Source: Curtobacterium pusillum (lineage in GTDB: Bacteria; Actinomycetota; Actinomycetes; Actinomycetales; Microbacteriaceae). From it: DNA of 64,000 bases. The stretch covers positions 186,001-250,000 of the forward strand of contig NZ_JABMCE010000085.1 in assembly GCF_013359865.1 (NCBI RefSeq). The letters run 5' to 3'. The stretch's first letter is position 1, and the number at the start of each line of letters is the position of its first letter. Positions 8,670-17,209 of the stretch are shown here, in pieces. The position numbers and the translations under genes were made by a program. The notes under the pieces are model-generated. The model was not told the origin of the DNA. It saw nothing but the letters and a program-made list of their open reading frames with translations, and did no database searches.

Positions 8670-9671
8670 ATGATGCTGCCCATCACCGAACCGAACCCCC
8701 CGTTCCGGATCACCCGCGCGAGCCACGTCTCGCTGTTCGTGACCGACCTCGCCGCGAGCCGTGACTTCTACCGCGACGTCATCGGACTCGTCGTCACCGA
8801 GGAGACGGACGACACGGTGTACTTTCGCGGCCTCGAGGAGGCTGCGCACCACAGCCTCACGCTGCGGCGGACCGACGGCGCGCCGTTCGCCGACCGCGTC
8901 GGGTTCCGCGTCGAGACCGACGAGGACATCGACCGCGCCGAGCACTGGTTCCGGGCGAACGACGTGCGCCACCGCCGCGTCGACGTGGCGCACCAGGGAC
9001 CCACGATCCAGTTCACCGACGGCGTCGGCACGCACATGGAGATCACCAGCTCGATGGAGGTCGTCGAGCGGAAGATGCAGCGCTTCGACGAGTTCCGGGC
9101 GGGCGCGCCGCAGCGCCTCGACCACTTCCAGGTCGTGACGCACGACGTGCAGGCCGCCACCGACTGGTGGTCGCAGCTCGGCATGCGGATGTCGGAGTAC
9201 ACGGCGAAGGACGGCACCGAGGAGCTCTGGGGCTCGTGGATGGAGGTCAAGGGGAACACCCACGACCTCGTCTTCACCAACGGCCGCGGCCCACGACTGC
9301 ACCACTTCGCGTACACCGTGCCCGACGCCGTGAAGCTCATCGACGCGGCCGACGTCGCGGGCGCCCTCGGGTTCGGCGAGGAGATCGACCGCGGCCCGGG
9401 TCGCCACGGGATCTCGAACGCGCTGTTCCTCTACCTGCGCGACCCGGACCAGCACCGCATCGAGCTGTTCACGACGCACTACCAGTTCATGGACCTCGAG
9501 ACGCCGCCGATCCGGTGGGACGTCAGCGACCCGCGCCGCGCACAGCTGTGGGGGATGCCGGCGTCCGCCCGCTGGTTCTTCGAGGCGAGCCCGTTCCCGG
9601 AGGAGCCCGTCAACGAGCCGCTCCTGTCCGCGACGCCGGGGACCCTCGAGGACTACCTGCAGATCCACTGA
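8670..9671 (+). CDS. hpaD: Homoprotocatechuate 2,3-dioxygenase-like extradiol dioxygenase
   Basis: This 333-residue protein has two vicinal-oxygen-chelate domains. The order of motifs strongly recalls the Brevibacterium-type homoprotocatechuate 2,3-dioxygenase. Metal ligands are His152 (LDHFQV), His211 (LHHFAYT) and Glu265 (HRIELFT); His198 (NTHDL) matches the second-sphere acid-base His. The RGPGRHGISN and RWDVSD stretches also match that family from memory. The residue after the DHF motif is Gln where I recall Asn in the characterised enzyme. The reaction would be meta cleavage of 3,4-dihydroxyphenylacetate or a close analogue. The start follows GAAGGAG, and it is the last gene of the + strand operon. 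Confidence 0.85.
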   Translation: MMLPITEPNPPFRITRASHVSLFVTDLAASRDFYRDVIGLVVTEETDDTVYFRGLEEAAHHSLTLRRTDGAPFADRVGFRVETDEDIDRAEHWFRANDVRHRRVDVAHQGPTIQFTDGVGTHMEITSSMEVVERKMQRFDEFRAGAPQRLDHFQVVTHDVQAATDWWSQLGMRMSEYTAKDGTEELWGSWMEVKGNTHDLVFTNGRGPRLHHFAYTVPDAVKLIDAADVAGALGFGEEIDRGPGRHGISNALFLYLRDPDQHRIELFTTHYQFMDLETPPIRWDVSDPRRAQLWGMPASARWFFEASPFPEEPVNEPLLSATPGTLEDYLQIH

Positions 9672-9677
9672 CGCGAA

Positions 9678-9724
9678 ACGAGGAAGGCCCCGTTCCGGAT
9701 CATCCGGAACGGGGCCTTCCTCGT
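9678..9724. terminator. Strong bidirectional terminator hairpin
   Basis: Perfect 21-base arms (9678-9698 and 9704-9724) flank a 5-base loop. It lies between the convergent dioxygenase (ends 9671) and aldehyde dehydrogenase (ends 9747). The arm core is AAGGCCCCGTTCC, with an A-rich start and T-rich end as expected of an intrinsic terminator working on both strands. It is unrelated to the GGAGGCGCGG hairpin family. Confidence 0.9.
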
Positions 9725-9746
9725 GAGCGCGGGTCGCGCCGCCCGG

Positions 9747-11186
9747 TCACCACTGCGTGGCGATCATCTGCACCTCGGTGTACTCGAGGATGCCCTCCTC
9801 GGCGCCCTCCCGGCCCAGGCCGGACTCCTTCACGCCGCCGAACGGGGCGGCCGGGTCCGAGACCACGCCCCGGTTCAGCCCCACCATGCCGACGTCGAGC
9901 CGCTCGGCGACCGCGAGTCCCTGGGCGAGGTCCCCGGCGTACACGTAGCCGGCCAGCCCGACCTCCGTCGCGTTGGCGAGCCGGACCGCCTCGTCGACGG
10001 AACCGACGACGCTCACCGGGGCGACGGGTCCGAAGATCTCCTCCCGCAGCACCGGTGCGTCGCCCGGCACGTCGGCGACGACCGTCGCCGGGTAGAAGCT
10101 CCCGGGACCGACCGGCACTGCGCCTCCCGTCCTGGCCCGCCCGCCGGAGGCGAGCGCCTGGTCGACCAGCGACTGCATGTCCCGCTGCGCCGCCCGGTTG
10201 ATGACCGGGCCGAGCTGGTTCCGCTCGTCGTGACCCGGACCCATGGCCAGCGAGCCCATCGCGGCGGAGAACCGGTCCACGAAGGCCTCCGCGACGCTCT
10301 CGTGCACGATGAAGCGGTTCGCGGCCGTGCAAGCCTGCCCGCCGTTGCGCATCTTCGCGAGCATCGCTCCTGCCACGGCCGCGTCCACGTCGGCGCCGGG
10401 CAGCACGACGAACGGGGCGTTGCCGCCCAGCTCCATCGACGCACTGACGACGCGGTCCGCCGCCGAGCGGAGGAGGACCTTGCCGACCTCGGTCGAGCCG
10501 GTGAACGACAGCTTCCGGACGGCCGGGTGCGCGAGGAGCTCACCGACGATCGCGCTGCTGTGAGCGGAGGGGAGGACGTGCACGACACCCTCGGGCACGC
10601 CCGCCCGCCGGAGGACGTCGGCGATCACGAGGGCGGTGAGGGGCGTCTCGCTCGCGGGCTTGAGCACGACCGTGCAGCCGGCGGCGAGGGCCGGCGCGAT
10701 CTTCCGCGTCGCCATCGCCGCGGGGAAGTTCCACGGGGTGACGAGCGCTGCCACGCCAATCGGCTTGTGTGACGTCAGGATCCGGTTGCCGCCCGAGGGG
10801 GAGCGACCGAGGCTGCCGTCGAGCCGGACCGCTTCCTCCGAGTACCAGCGGAAGAAGTCGGCGGCGTAGTGGGTCTCGCTCCGGGCGTCGGCGAGGGCTT
10901 TGCCGTTCTCGGCGACGATGACCCGGGCGATCGCCTCGGCCTCGCCCTCCATGATCTCGAACGTGCGGCGGAGGATCTCCGCCCGGGAGCGCGGCGTCGA
11001 GGCCGCCCAGGGGCCGAGCGCAGCCGCCGCCGCGTCGGCCGACTGCCGCGCGGTCTCGGGCGTCGCGGACGGGACGGTGCGCACGACCTCGTCGGTCGCG
11101 GGGTCGAGCACGTCGAACGTGTCGTCGCCGCGCCACGGGTCGCTGGTCGCGACGGCGGCGTCGAGCAGGGCGGTGACGTCGGTCAT
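9747..11186 (-). CDS. NAD(P)-dependent aldehyde dehydrogenase (succinate-semialdehyde / HpaE-like)
   Basis: This 479-residue enzyme has all aldehyde dehydrogenase landmarks: PWNFP near residue 151, Glu252 (MELGGN), the nucleophile Cys286 (NGGQACTAANR) and a C-terminal PFGGVKESGLGREG. The TAANR and REG patterns look more like succinate-semialdehyde dehydrogenase than like 5-carboxymethyl-2-hydroxymuconate-semialdehyde dehydrogenase. Both activities belong to the homoprotocatechuate pathway. The ATG at 11186 overlaps the upstream FAH stop (ATGA), so the much longer open frame is not used. It is the last gene of a four-gene, fully overlapping operon. Confidence 0.88.
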   Translation of the reverse strand: MTDVTALLDAAVATSDPWRGDDTFDVLDPATDEVVRTVPSATPETARQSADAAAAALGPWAASTPRSRAEILRRTFEIMEGEAEAIARVIVAENGKALADARSETHYAADFFRWYSEEAVRLDGSLGRSPSGGNRILTSHKPIGVAALVTPWNFPAAMATRKIAPALAAGCTVVLKPASETPLTALVIADVLRRAGVPEGVVHVLPSAHSSAIVGELLAHPAVRKLSFTGSTEVGKVLLRSAADRVVSASMELGGNAPFVVLPGADVDAAVAGAMLAKMRNGGQACTAANRFIVHESVAEAFVDRFSAAMGSLAMGPGHDERNQLGPVINRAAQRDMQSLVDQALASGGRARTGGAVPVGPGSFYPATVVADVPGDAPVLREEIFGPVAPVSVVGSVDEAVRLANATEVGLAGYVYAGDLAQGLAVAERLDVGMVGLNRGVVSDPAAPFGGVKESGLGREGAEEGILEYTEVQMIATQW

Positions 11187-11989
11187 GCGTGTGCCCCGTC
11201 CGTGCTCGCGTGGTCGCGGTCGCGGTCGCGGTCGCGGTCGGTGTGGAGGGCGAGGGCGCTCTCGGGGATGCCGCCGGCACCGTACGCGGCGTCCAGCGTC
11301 GCCTCGTCGACGCGGGGGAGCGCGCCGGCCTCGTCGAGTGCGTGGTCGGCGGTGCCGATCGGGCTGCGGAGCCGGCCGCTCGACAGGTCGCCGGCCGTGA
11401 CCTCGACCTCGACGACGTCGCCGGGCTCGACGACCGACGACCCGGTCGGGGTGCCCATCAGGATCACGTCGCCGGGTTCCAGGGTCATCATGCGTGAGAG
11501 GTCCGCGATCACGAACGCCGGGTCGAAGAGCATGTCCTCGCTCGTGAGCGCGTCCTGCACGATCTCGCCGTTCACCCAGGTGCGGAGGTGCAGGTCCCCG
11601 GGCTCGACGGCCGCGGCGTCGATGAGCTCCGGGCCGATCGGCGTGAACCCGTCGAACCCCTTCGAGTGGACGTTCGATCCGGGGTCGGCGTACCGGAGGT
11701 CGTACACGCCGAAGTCGTTCGCCGCGGTCACCGATCCGACGTGCGACCACGCATCGGCGCGCCCGACCCGGCGGGCGCGCGTCCCGATGACGACGGCGAT
11801 CTCGCCCTCGAGCGCGAGGAGCCTGGTCCCCGCCGGGCGTTCGACGACCGCACCGGACGTGGTGATCGTCGACGGCGCCTTGAGGAAGTACGACGGGTTC
11901 GCCGGGCTCTTCCCGCGCTCCGCCGCACGGGAGCGGTAGTTGAGGTGCACGGCGATGAGCTTCGACGGCCGGACGAGCGCTCCGCTCAT
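11183..11989 (-). CDS. Second fumarylacetoacetate hydrolase family protein
   Basis: This 268-residue FAH-fold protein contains the metal-binding ALEGEIAVVIG stretch near residue 60, the AANDFGVYD motif near 90 and the closing GTPTGSS motif near 180. It resembles 2-hydroxyhepta-2,4-diene-1,7-dioate isomerase / OPET decarboxylase-type members of the pathway. The ATG at 11989 overlaps the stop of the DapA-like gene (ATGA), and its own stop overlaps the dehydrogenase start. The C-terminal tail has a run of alternating Asp-Arg encoded by a hexanucleotide repeat, probably a dispensable linker that can grow or shrink without frameshift. Confidence 0.85.
   Translation of the reverse strand: MSGALVRPSKLIAVHLNYRSRAAERGKSPANPSYFLKAPSTITTSGAVVERPAGTRLLALEGEIAVVIGTRARRVGRADAWSHVGSVTAANDFGVYDLRYADPGSNVHSKGFDGFTPIGPELIDAAAVEPGDLHLRTWVNGEIVQDALTSEDMLFDPAFVIADLSRMMTLEPGDVILMGTPTGSSVVEPGDVVEVEVTAGDLSSGRLRSPIGTADHALDEAGALPRVDEATLDAAYGAGGIPESALALHTDRDRDRDRDHASTDGAHA
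11212..11241. repeat. GGTCGC hexanucleotide repeat inside a coding region
   Basis: Five units of GGTCGC, the last one imperfect, lie in the 3' end of the second FAH gene. On the coding strand they encode Asp-Arg dipeptides. Being a multiple of three, slippage would change tail length but not frame. Confidence 0.8.
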
Positions 11990-12933
11990 GCGACGACCCG
12001 CTCGAGCGTCAGACCCTCGTACTCGAGCACCGCGGCGGCCTCGTCGAGCAGCCGGTCGATCTTCGCCCGGCCGGCCTCGCTGACCGACGCGAGCGGCGGA
12101 CGGACGTGGTCGGAGGCGATCTTGCCGGCGCGCGCCAGGACCCACTTCGCCGGCGCCGGGTTGGTCTCGACGAACAGCAGCTCGACGAGCGGGTGCACGG
12201 CGTAGTGGACCGCGCGGGCCTCGTCGAGCCGTCCGGCGGCCCAGTGCTCGTACATGTCCGCGATCGACCGCGGGGCCAGGTTGCTCAGGGCGTTGATGAA
12301 GCCGGCGCCGCCGAGCGCGAGGAGCGGGATGCCGAGGAGCTCGATGCCCGACCAGACCATGAAGTCCTGACCGCACAGCTTCAGCACGTGCGAGAAGTGC
12401 TCGAAGTCCTTCGTCGTCTCCTTGATGCCGATGATGTTGTCGTGCGCGAGCCGGAGCGCGTGCACGGTCTCCGGCGCCATGTCGACGGCGGTCCGGCTGG
12501 GCACGTTGTAGACGACGAGCGGCAGGTCGGGGTACTCGCGGGCGATCGCCCCGTACCACTCGATCAGTCCCTGCTGGGTGGGGCGGGCGTAGTACGGCGT
12601 GATGACGAGGACCGCGTCGGCGCCCGCGTCGCGTGCCTCGCCGGTGAGGCGGATCGTCTCGTCGAGCTTCGTCGAGCCGGTCGCGGGGAGGAACGGGACT
12701 TGGTCGGCCGTGACGGAGGCCACCGTGCGCATCGCGGTGACGCGTTCCTCGAAGCTCTGCGCGCTCGGCTCGGCGGTCGACCCGCCGACCGAGAGCCCGT
12801 GCAGGCCGGCGTCGCGCTGCCACTGCGCCAGGGACCGGAGGCTGTCGACGTCGAGGTCACCGTCGTCGGTGAACGGTGTCAGCACGGCGCCGAATGCGCC
12901 GCGGAGCGCGTGGGGGTCGTTGCGGAATCTCAC
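11986..12933 (-). CDS. DapA/NAL-family aldolase or dehydratase
   Basis: This 315-residue TIM-barrel protein belongs to the dihydrodipicolinate synthase / N-acetylneuraminate lyase family. The Schiff-base Lys lies in IGIKETTKD near residue 162 and the proton-shuttling Tyr in TPYYARP near 133. The GGSTAEP stretch near 50 replaces the GTTGE-type substrate loop. The GTG at 12933 overlaps the upstream stop (GTGA) and follows AAAGAGGA. In this operon it probably acts as a pyruvate-forming aldolase or a dehydratase for the meta-cleavage acid, in place of the class II aldolase HpaI (inference). It is unlikely to be the biosynthetic DapA. Confidence 0.87.
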   Translation of the reverse strand: MRFRNDPHALRGAFGAVLTPFTDDGDLDVDSLRSLAQWQRDAGLHGLSVGGSTAEPSAQSFEERVTAMRTVASVTADQVPFLPATGSTKLDETIRLTGEARDAGADAVLVITPYYARPTQQGLIEWYGAIAREYPDLPLVVYNVPSRTAVDMAPETVHALRLAHDNIIGIKETTKDFEHFSHVLKLCGQDFMVWSGIELLGIPLLALGGAGFINALSNLAPRSIADMYEHWAAGRLDEARAVHYAVHPLVELLFVETNPAPAKWVLARAGKIASDHVRPPLASVSEAGRAKIDRLLDEAAAVLEYEGLTLERVVA

Positions 12934-13628
12934 GAGTGGTCCTCTTTCCAGTGTTCGTACCGGGGCCGCCATTCCGGTCCGAGGGGGTAGAGCCCGGCGA
13001 CGGACGCTCCCTCCCCGACCCGTTCGGCGATGAAGGTCTCCTGCAGTTCCTGCTCGACGGCGTCGGCCGCGACCTCGGCGGCGAGCGCCCGGGGCACGAC
13101 GACGGCACCCTCGGCATCGCCGACGATGACGTCGCCCGGCATCACGAGGACGCCCGCGCAGGTGATCGGGAGGTCGGAGTCCATCGGGACGTGGCGTTCA
13201 CCGAGGACGGCGCCGTGCGCACCGCCGACGTAGAGCGGCAGCGTCATGCGGGCGAGGGTCGGAGTGTCCCGGGAGGCGCCGTCGGTGATCACGCCGGTGC
13301 CGCCGCGCTGCTGCACGCGCAACGCGAGGATGTCGCCGATGGTCCCGGCGGCGAGCTGACCCCGCGCCTCGATGACGAGTACCTCGCCGGGCTCGATCGT
13401 GTCGATGACGCGCTTCTGGGCGTTCATCCCGCCGCCGATCTCGTCGAACACGTCGGCGCGGTGGGCGGTGTAGCGGAGCGTCCGGGCCTCGCCGAGGAGG
13501 CGGACGTCGGGCCGGAGCGGCCGGAGCCCGGTGAGGAACGTCCCGGTGATGCCGCGGCGACGCAGTTGGGAGCACAGCGTCGCGGTGCTCACGCGCTCGA
13601 GGTTCGATGCGACGGTAGGGTCGATCAC
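12930..13628 (-). CDS. RraA-like family protein, probable 4-hydroxy-4-methyl-2-oxoglutarate-type aldolase
   Basis: This 232-residue protein has the RraA/MenG-like fold. The TDGASRDTP motif (about residue 121) carries the Arg-Asp pair used for substrate and metal binding in HMG/CHA aldolases. GDVIVGDAEGAVVVP follows near 175. The GTG at 13628 follows GAAGGGAA; upstream residues in the open frame come from the promoter and divergent gene. It is the first gene of the - strand catabolic operon. Such proteins in catabolic clusters cleave or decarboxylate oxo-acids to pyruvate rather than regulate RNase E. Confidence 0.85.
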   Translation of the reverse strand: MIDPTVASNLERVSTATLCSQLRRRGITGTFLTGLRPLRPDVRLLGEARTLRYTAHRADVFDEIGGGMNAQKRVIDTIEPGEVLVIEARGQLAAGTIGDILALRVQQRGGTGVITDGASRDTPTLARMTLPLYVGGAHGAVLGERHVPMDSDLPITCAGVLVMPGDVIVGDAEGAVVVPRALAAEVAADAVEQELQETFIAERVGEGASVAGLYPLGPEWRPRYEHWKEDHS

Positions 13629-13701
13629 GCGGGTTCCCTTCGTTGGGTAGTTATAATTATATGCACAGACCGAGCCGAGTACCAACGGAGGTGCGAGCCG
13701 G
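13629..13701. promoter_or_regulatory. Divergent promoter between RraA-like operon and ScfR-like regulator
   Basis: The centre reads TTATAATTATA (13651-13661), a palindrome giving TATAAT on both strands. For the - strand operon, TTGGTA lies 18 bp upstream of TATAAT, a good promoter. The + strand -35 is weak. The palindrome resembles the A+T core of the 1327-1340 site, so one regulator might recognise both; this is tentative. Confidence 0.55.
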
Positions 13702-15150
13702 ATGTCGTCATCACGGTCCCTCGACGCCGCACGCGTCGGACAGTGGGTCCGGCACGTCCGGACCGAACGGGGCTTCACCCTCGACGTCCTCGGGCAGGCG
13801 TGCGGACTGCCGCCGAGCCAGCTGTCGATGATCGAGAACGGGCTGCGCGAACCACGCGTCTCGGTACTCGGCCGGATCGCCGACGCGCTCGGTACCGACA
13901 TCCCGACGCTCACCCGGTCCGATGCGCCCTCGGAACGCGCCCACCTCGAGCTCGAGCTCGCACGCCTCCAGGCCTCACCCGTCGCCGAGCGGCTCGGGAT
14001 CCCGCGACTCGACGTCCGCCGGAGCGTGCCCGACGACGTCCTCCGCACCGTCGTCGCACTGCACGGCGCGCTCGGCCAGCAGGTCCGCGAGGCCTCCGCC
14101 ACCCAGGCGGCCGGCCGTCTGGCGATGATCGCGCTGCGTCTCGAGGGACAGGCGCAGGACAACTACCTCGAAGCCGTCGAGGATCGTGCGGCCGAACTGA
14201 TGGCGTCGGTGGAGCGCCCGCCGGGTCCGCTCACCCACCACACGGTCTCACGGTTGGCCGAGCACCTCGGGTACCGCCTGGTGCACGCCGACGACCTCCC
14301 CGCGTCGACCCGCACCGTGACCGACCGCGAGCACGGCGTCATCTACCTGCCGCCCGCCGCGACACCGGGAGCGCACGGGCTCAGGAGCCTGTCGCTGCAG
14401 GCCCTCGCGCACCGAGTCCTCGAGCACCGGGAACCGACCGACTACGCCGACTTCCTGCGGCAGCGCATCGAGATCACCGCGTTCGCCGCCGCGTGCCTCA
14501 TCCCGCGCGACACCGCCGTGCCGTTCCTGCGGGACGCGAAGGGCCGCCGGGACATCGCGCTCGAGGACCTGCGGGACGCCTACGGTGTGACGCACGAAGC
14601 GGCCGCGCACCGCTTCACGAGCCTCGCGACGAAGTTCCTCGACATCCCCGTGCACTTCCTGCGGGTCCGGAGGTCCGGCGCGATCGTGAAGGGCTACGAG
14701 AACGACGGCATCGCGTTCCCCGTGGCCACCGACGGCGGCATCGTCGGCCAGGTGGTGTGCGCGAAGTGGGCAGCCCGGACGGCGTTCGTGCACCGGAACC
14801 GCTCCCGCGAGCACTACCAGTACACGGACACGCCGACCGGGACGTTCTGGTGCAGCGTGCAGACCGGCACGAGCGAGGACGAGTTCTCCATCACCCTCGG
14901 TACGCCGTTCGCCCACGCGCGCTGGTTCCGCGGCCGGGAGACCGGCGTGCGACGGACGTCGACCTGTCCCGACCCCACGTGCTGCCGTCGGCCGGAACCC
15001 GAGCTCGTGCGCCGGTGGCACGACAGCGCGTGGCCCAGCGCCAAGCTCGGCGAGCACGTCCTCGCCCCGCTCCCGACGGGCCGGTTCCCCGGCGTCGACG
15101 ACGGCGAGGTCTACCGGTTCCTCGAGTCGCACGCCCAGGCGTGGGACTGA
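13702..15150 (+). CDS. XRE-family regulator of the ScfR/RamB type (HTH + IrrE-like + C-terminal domain)
   Basis: This 482-residue regulator has a helix-turn-helix at residues 10-65 (VRTERGFTLDVLGQACGLPPSQLSMIENG, given here in part as VLGQACGLPPSQLSMIE). A middle IrrE/ImmA-like domain covers about 170-290 and a Cys-containing C-terminal short-chain-acyl sensor-type domain about 300-470. The zinc-protease motif HExxH is absent from the middle domain (AHRVLEHREP). In corynebacteria and relatives, RamB-type proteins control acetate and glyoxylate metabolism. Here the gene sits 133 bp upstream of PEPCK on the same strand, so control of gluconeogenesis or of the adjacent acid catabolism is likely (inference). 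Confidence 0.85.
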   Translation: MSSSRSLDAARVGQWVRHVRTERGFTLDVLGQACGLPPSQLSMIENGLREPRVSVLGRIADALGTDIPTLTRSDAPSERAHLELELARLQASPVAERLGIPRLDVRRSVPDDVLRTVVALHGALGQQVREASATQAAGRLAMIALRLEGQAQDNYLEAVEDRAAELMASVERPPGPLTHHTVSRLAEHLGYRLVHADDLPASTRTVTDREHGVIYLPPAATPGAHGLRSLSLQALAHRVLEHREPTDYADFLRQRIEITAFAAACLIPRDTAVPFLRDAKGRRDIALEDLRDAYGVTHEAAAHRFTSLATKFLDIPVHFLRVRRSGAIVKGYENDGIAFPVATDGGIVGQVVCAKWAARTAFVHRNRSREHYQYTDTPTGTFWCSVQTGTSEDEFSITLGTPFAHARWFRGRETGVRRTSTCPDPTCCRRPEPELVRRWHDSAWPSAKLGEHVLAPLPTGRFPGVDDGEVYRFLESHAQAWD

Positions 15151-15283
15151 GCGTCCGCCCGATCAGACCCGGCGAATTCACGGATCCGGAAGAATCGCCG
15201 ATCTTCACGACTCCCCGATCGCCTCCCGCAGCTCGTGCCGACGGAACCTGTCGGTGACAGCCCGAGCTCGATGAGGAGTGACG

Positions 15284-17209
15284 ATGCACCCGACCGCACA
15301 GACCCACAACCACGCGTTCCCGCCCGTCTGGGCGTCCGCCATCCCGGAGGTCCCGGACGGTGCCCGGCGACACGACGTCGCGAACAAGCAGCTCGCCGAC
15401 TGGGTCGTCCGCATCGCCCTGCTGACCCGGCCGGACGAGGTCGTCTGGTGCGACGGCTCCGACGAGGAGTGGAACCGGCTCACCACCGAGATGACCGACG
15501 CCGGCTCACTCGTCCGACTCGACCCCGGCGTGCACCCGGACAGCTTCCTCGCCCGGTCCGACCCGGACGACGTCGCGCGGATGGAGGACCGCACGTTCAT
15601 CTGCTCCCGCAGCGAGGCCGACGCCGGACCGACCAACAACTGGCGCGACCCCGCCGACATGCACACCGAGTTGAACGCGCTGTTCGCCGAGTCCATGCGC
15701 GGTCGGACGATGTACGTCGTCCCGTACTCGATGGGACCGGTCGGGGGCGCGATCTCGCAGGTCGGTGTGCAGATCACCGACTCGCCGTACGCGGTGATCT
15801 CGCTGTCGATCATGACCCGCATGGGGGACGACGCGCTCGCCGTGATCGGCCCGGACACCGACTGGGTCGCCGGGGTGCACAGCGTCGGGTACCCGCTCCG
15901 CGACCGAGACGGGCTCCGACGCGACGACGTCCCGTGGCCGAGCAACCCCGTGAAGTACGTCAGTCACTTCCCCGAGGAGCGCGCGATCTGGTCGTTCGGG
16001 TCCGGGTACGGCGGCAACGCCCTCCTGCCCAAGAAGTGCTTCGCCCTCCGGATCGCGTCGGTGATGGCACGGGACGAAGGATGGCTGGCGGAGCACATGC
16101 TCCTCCTCAAGCTCACGTCGCCCGCCGGCCGCGCGTTCCACATCGCCGCGGCGTTCCCGAGCGCGTGCGGCAAGACGAACCTCGCGATGCTCCGACCGAC
16201 GATCCCCGGGTGGGACGTCGAGACGATCGGCGACGACATCGCCTGGCTGCGACCGGGCGACGACGGCCGGCTCCACGCGATCAACCCCGAGGCCGGGTTC
16301 TTCGGCGTCGCACCGGGGACGTCCGTCCAGAACAACCCGGTGGCGATCGACACCATGCGGAAGCACACGATCTTCACGAACGTCGCGTTGACCGAGGACG
16401 GCGAGGTGTGGTGGGAGGGGAAGACCGACGAGCCCCCGGCGCACCTCATCGATTGGCGCGGGCAGTACTGGACGCCCGCGTCCGGCACGCCCGCGGCGCA
16501 CCCGAACGCCCGGTTCACGGCGCCGATCGAGCAGTGCCGGACGCTCGCGGACGACTGGTACGAGGCCGACGGTGTCCCGATCGACGCGATCGTGTTCGGC
16601 GGCCGACGCGCCAGCAACGTGCCACTCGTCGTCGACACGGGTGACTGGGAGCACGGCGTGTTCGTCGGGGCCACCGTGTCGAGCGAGCGGACCGCCGCCC
16701 AGGAGGGGCGGGTCGGCGAACTCCGCCGCGACCCCTTCGGCATGCTGCCGTTCGTCGGCTACGACATGGGGGACTACTGGCAGCACTGGCTCGACGTCGG
16801 AGCCGCGCTCGGCAGCGGGGCGCCGAAGATCTTCCAGGTCAACTGGTTCCGCCAGGACGAGGAGGGAGCGTTCCTCTGGCCCGGGTTCGGTGAGAACAGT
16901 CGGGTCCTCGCCTGGATCGCCGGCCGGGTCTCCGGCGAGGCCGAGGCCGTCGACACGGCGATCGGCGAGGTCCCCGCTCCGGGATCCCTCGACGTCACCG
17001 GGCTGGGACTCGGGGCCACGGTGCTGCAGTCGCTCCTGGACGTCGACCCCGTGGCGTGGCTCGAGGAGTGCGACCGGACCGAGGAGTTCTTCGCCCGGTT
17101 CGGCGACCGCGTGCCGGGCCGGCTCCGGGACGAGCTCGCGCGCCTGCGCGAACGACTCGCGGGCGCGGGCGCGGGCGCGGACGCCGGACGCGACGAGGTC
17201 GCGGCGTGA
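15284..17209 (+). CDS. pckG: Phosphoenolpyruvate carboxykinase (GTP)
   Basis: This 641-residue enzyme converts oxaloacetate plus GTP to phosphoenolpyruvate and CO2. Visible signatures are the P-loop FPSACGKTN (residues 291-299, with the hyper-reactive Cys295), the kinase-2-like GDDIAWL that follows, and MNxxN-type metal loops. Length is typical for the GTP form (about 600-640), with a short Ala/Gly-rich tail encoded by a GGGCGC repeat. The ATG at 15284 is preceded by GAGGAG. The TGA overlaps the GTG of the next gene, a GAPDH. Together they form a gluconeogenic unit. Confidence 0.95.
   Translation: MHPTAQTHNHAFPPVWASAIPEVPDGARRHDVANKQLADWVVRIALLTRPDEVVWCDGSDEEWNRLTTEMTDAGSLVRLDPGVHPDSFLARSDPDDVARMEDRTFICSRSEADAGPTNNWRDPADMHTELNALFAESMRGRTMYVVPYSMGPVGGAISQVGVQITDSPYAVISLSIMTRMGDDALAVIGPDTDWVAGVHSVGYPLRDRDGLRRDDVPWPSNPVKYVSHFPEERAIWSFGSGYGGNALLPKKCFALRIASVMARDEGWLAEHMLLLKLTSPAGRAFHIAAAFPSACGKTNLAMLRPTIPGWDVETIGDDIAWLRPGDDGRLHAINPEAGFFGVAPGTSVQNNPVAIDTMRKHTIFTNVALTEDGEVWWEGKTDEPPAHLIDWRGQYWTPASGTPAAHPNARFTAPIEQCRTLADDWYEADGVPIDAIVFGGRRASNVPLVVDTGDWEHGVFVGATVSSERTAAQEGRVGELRRDPFGMLPFVGYDMGDYWQHWLDVGAALGSGAPKIFQVNWFRQDEEGAFLWPGFGENSRVLAWIAGRVSGEAEAVDTAIGEVPAPGSLDVTGLGLGATVLQSLLDVDPVAWLEECDRTEEFFARFGDRVPGRLRDELARLRERLAGAGAGADAGRDEVAA

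Noticed and set aside
14161-14700. Protease activity of the ScfR-like regulator
   Set aside because: The IrrE-like region lacks the HExxH zinc motif, so I do not call it a protease.
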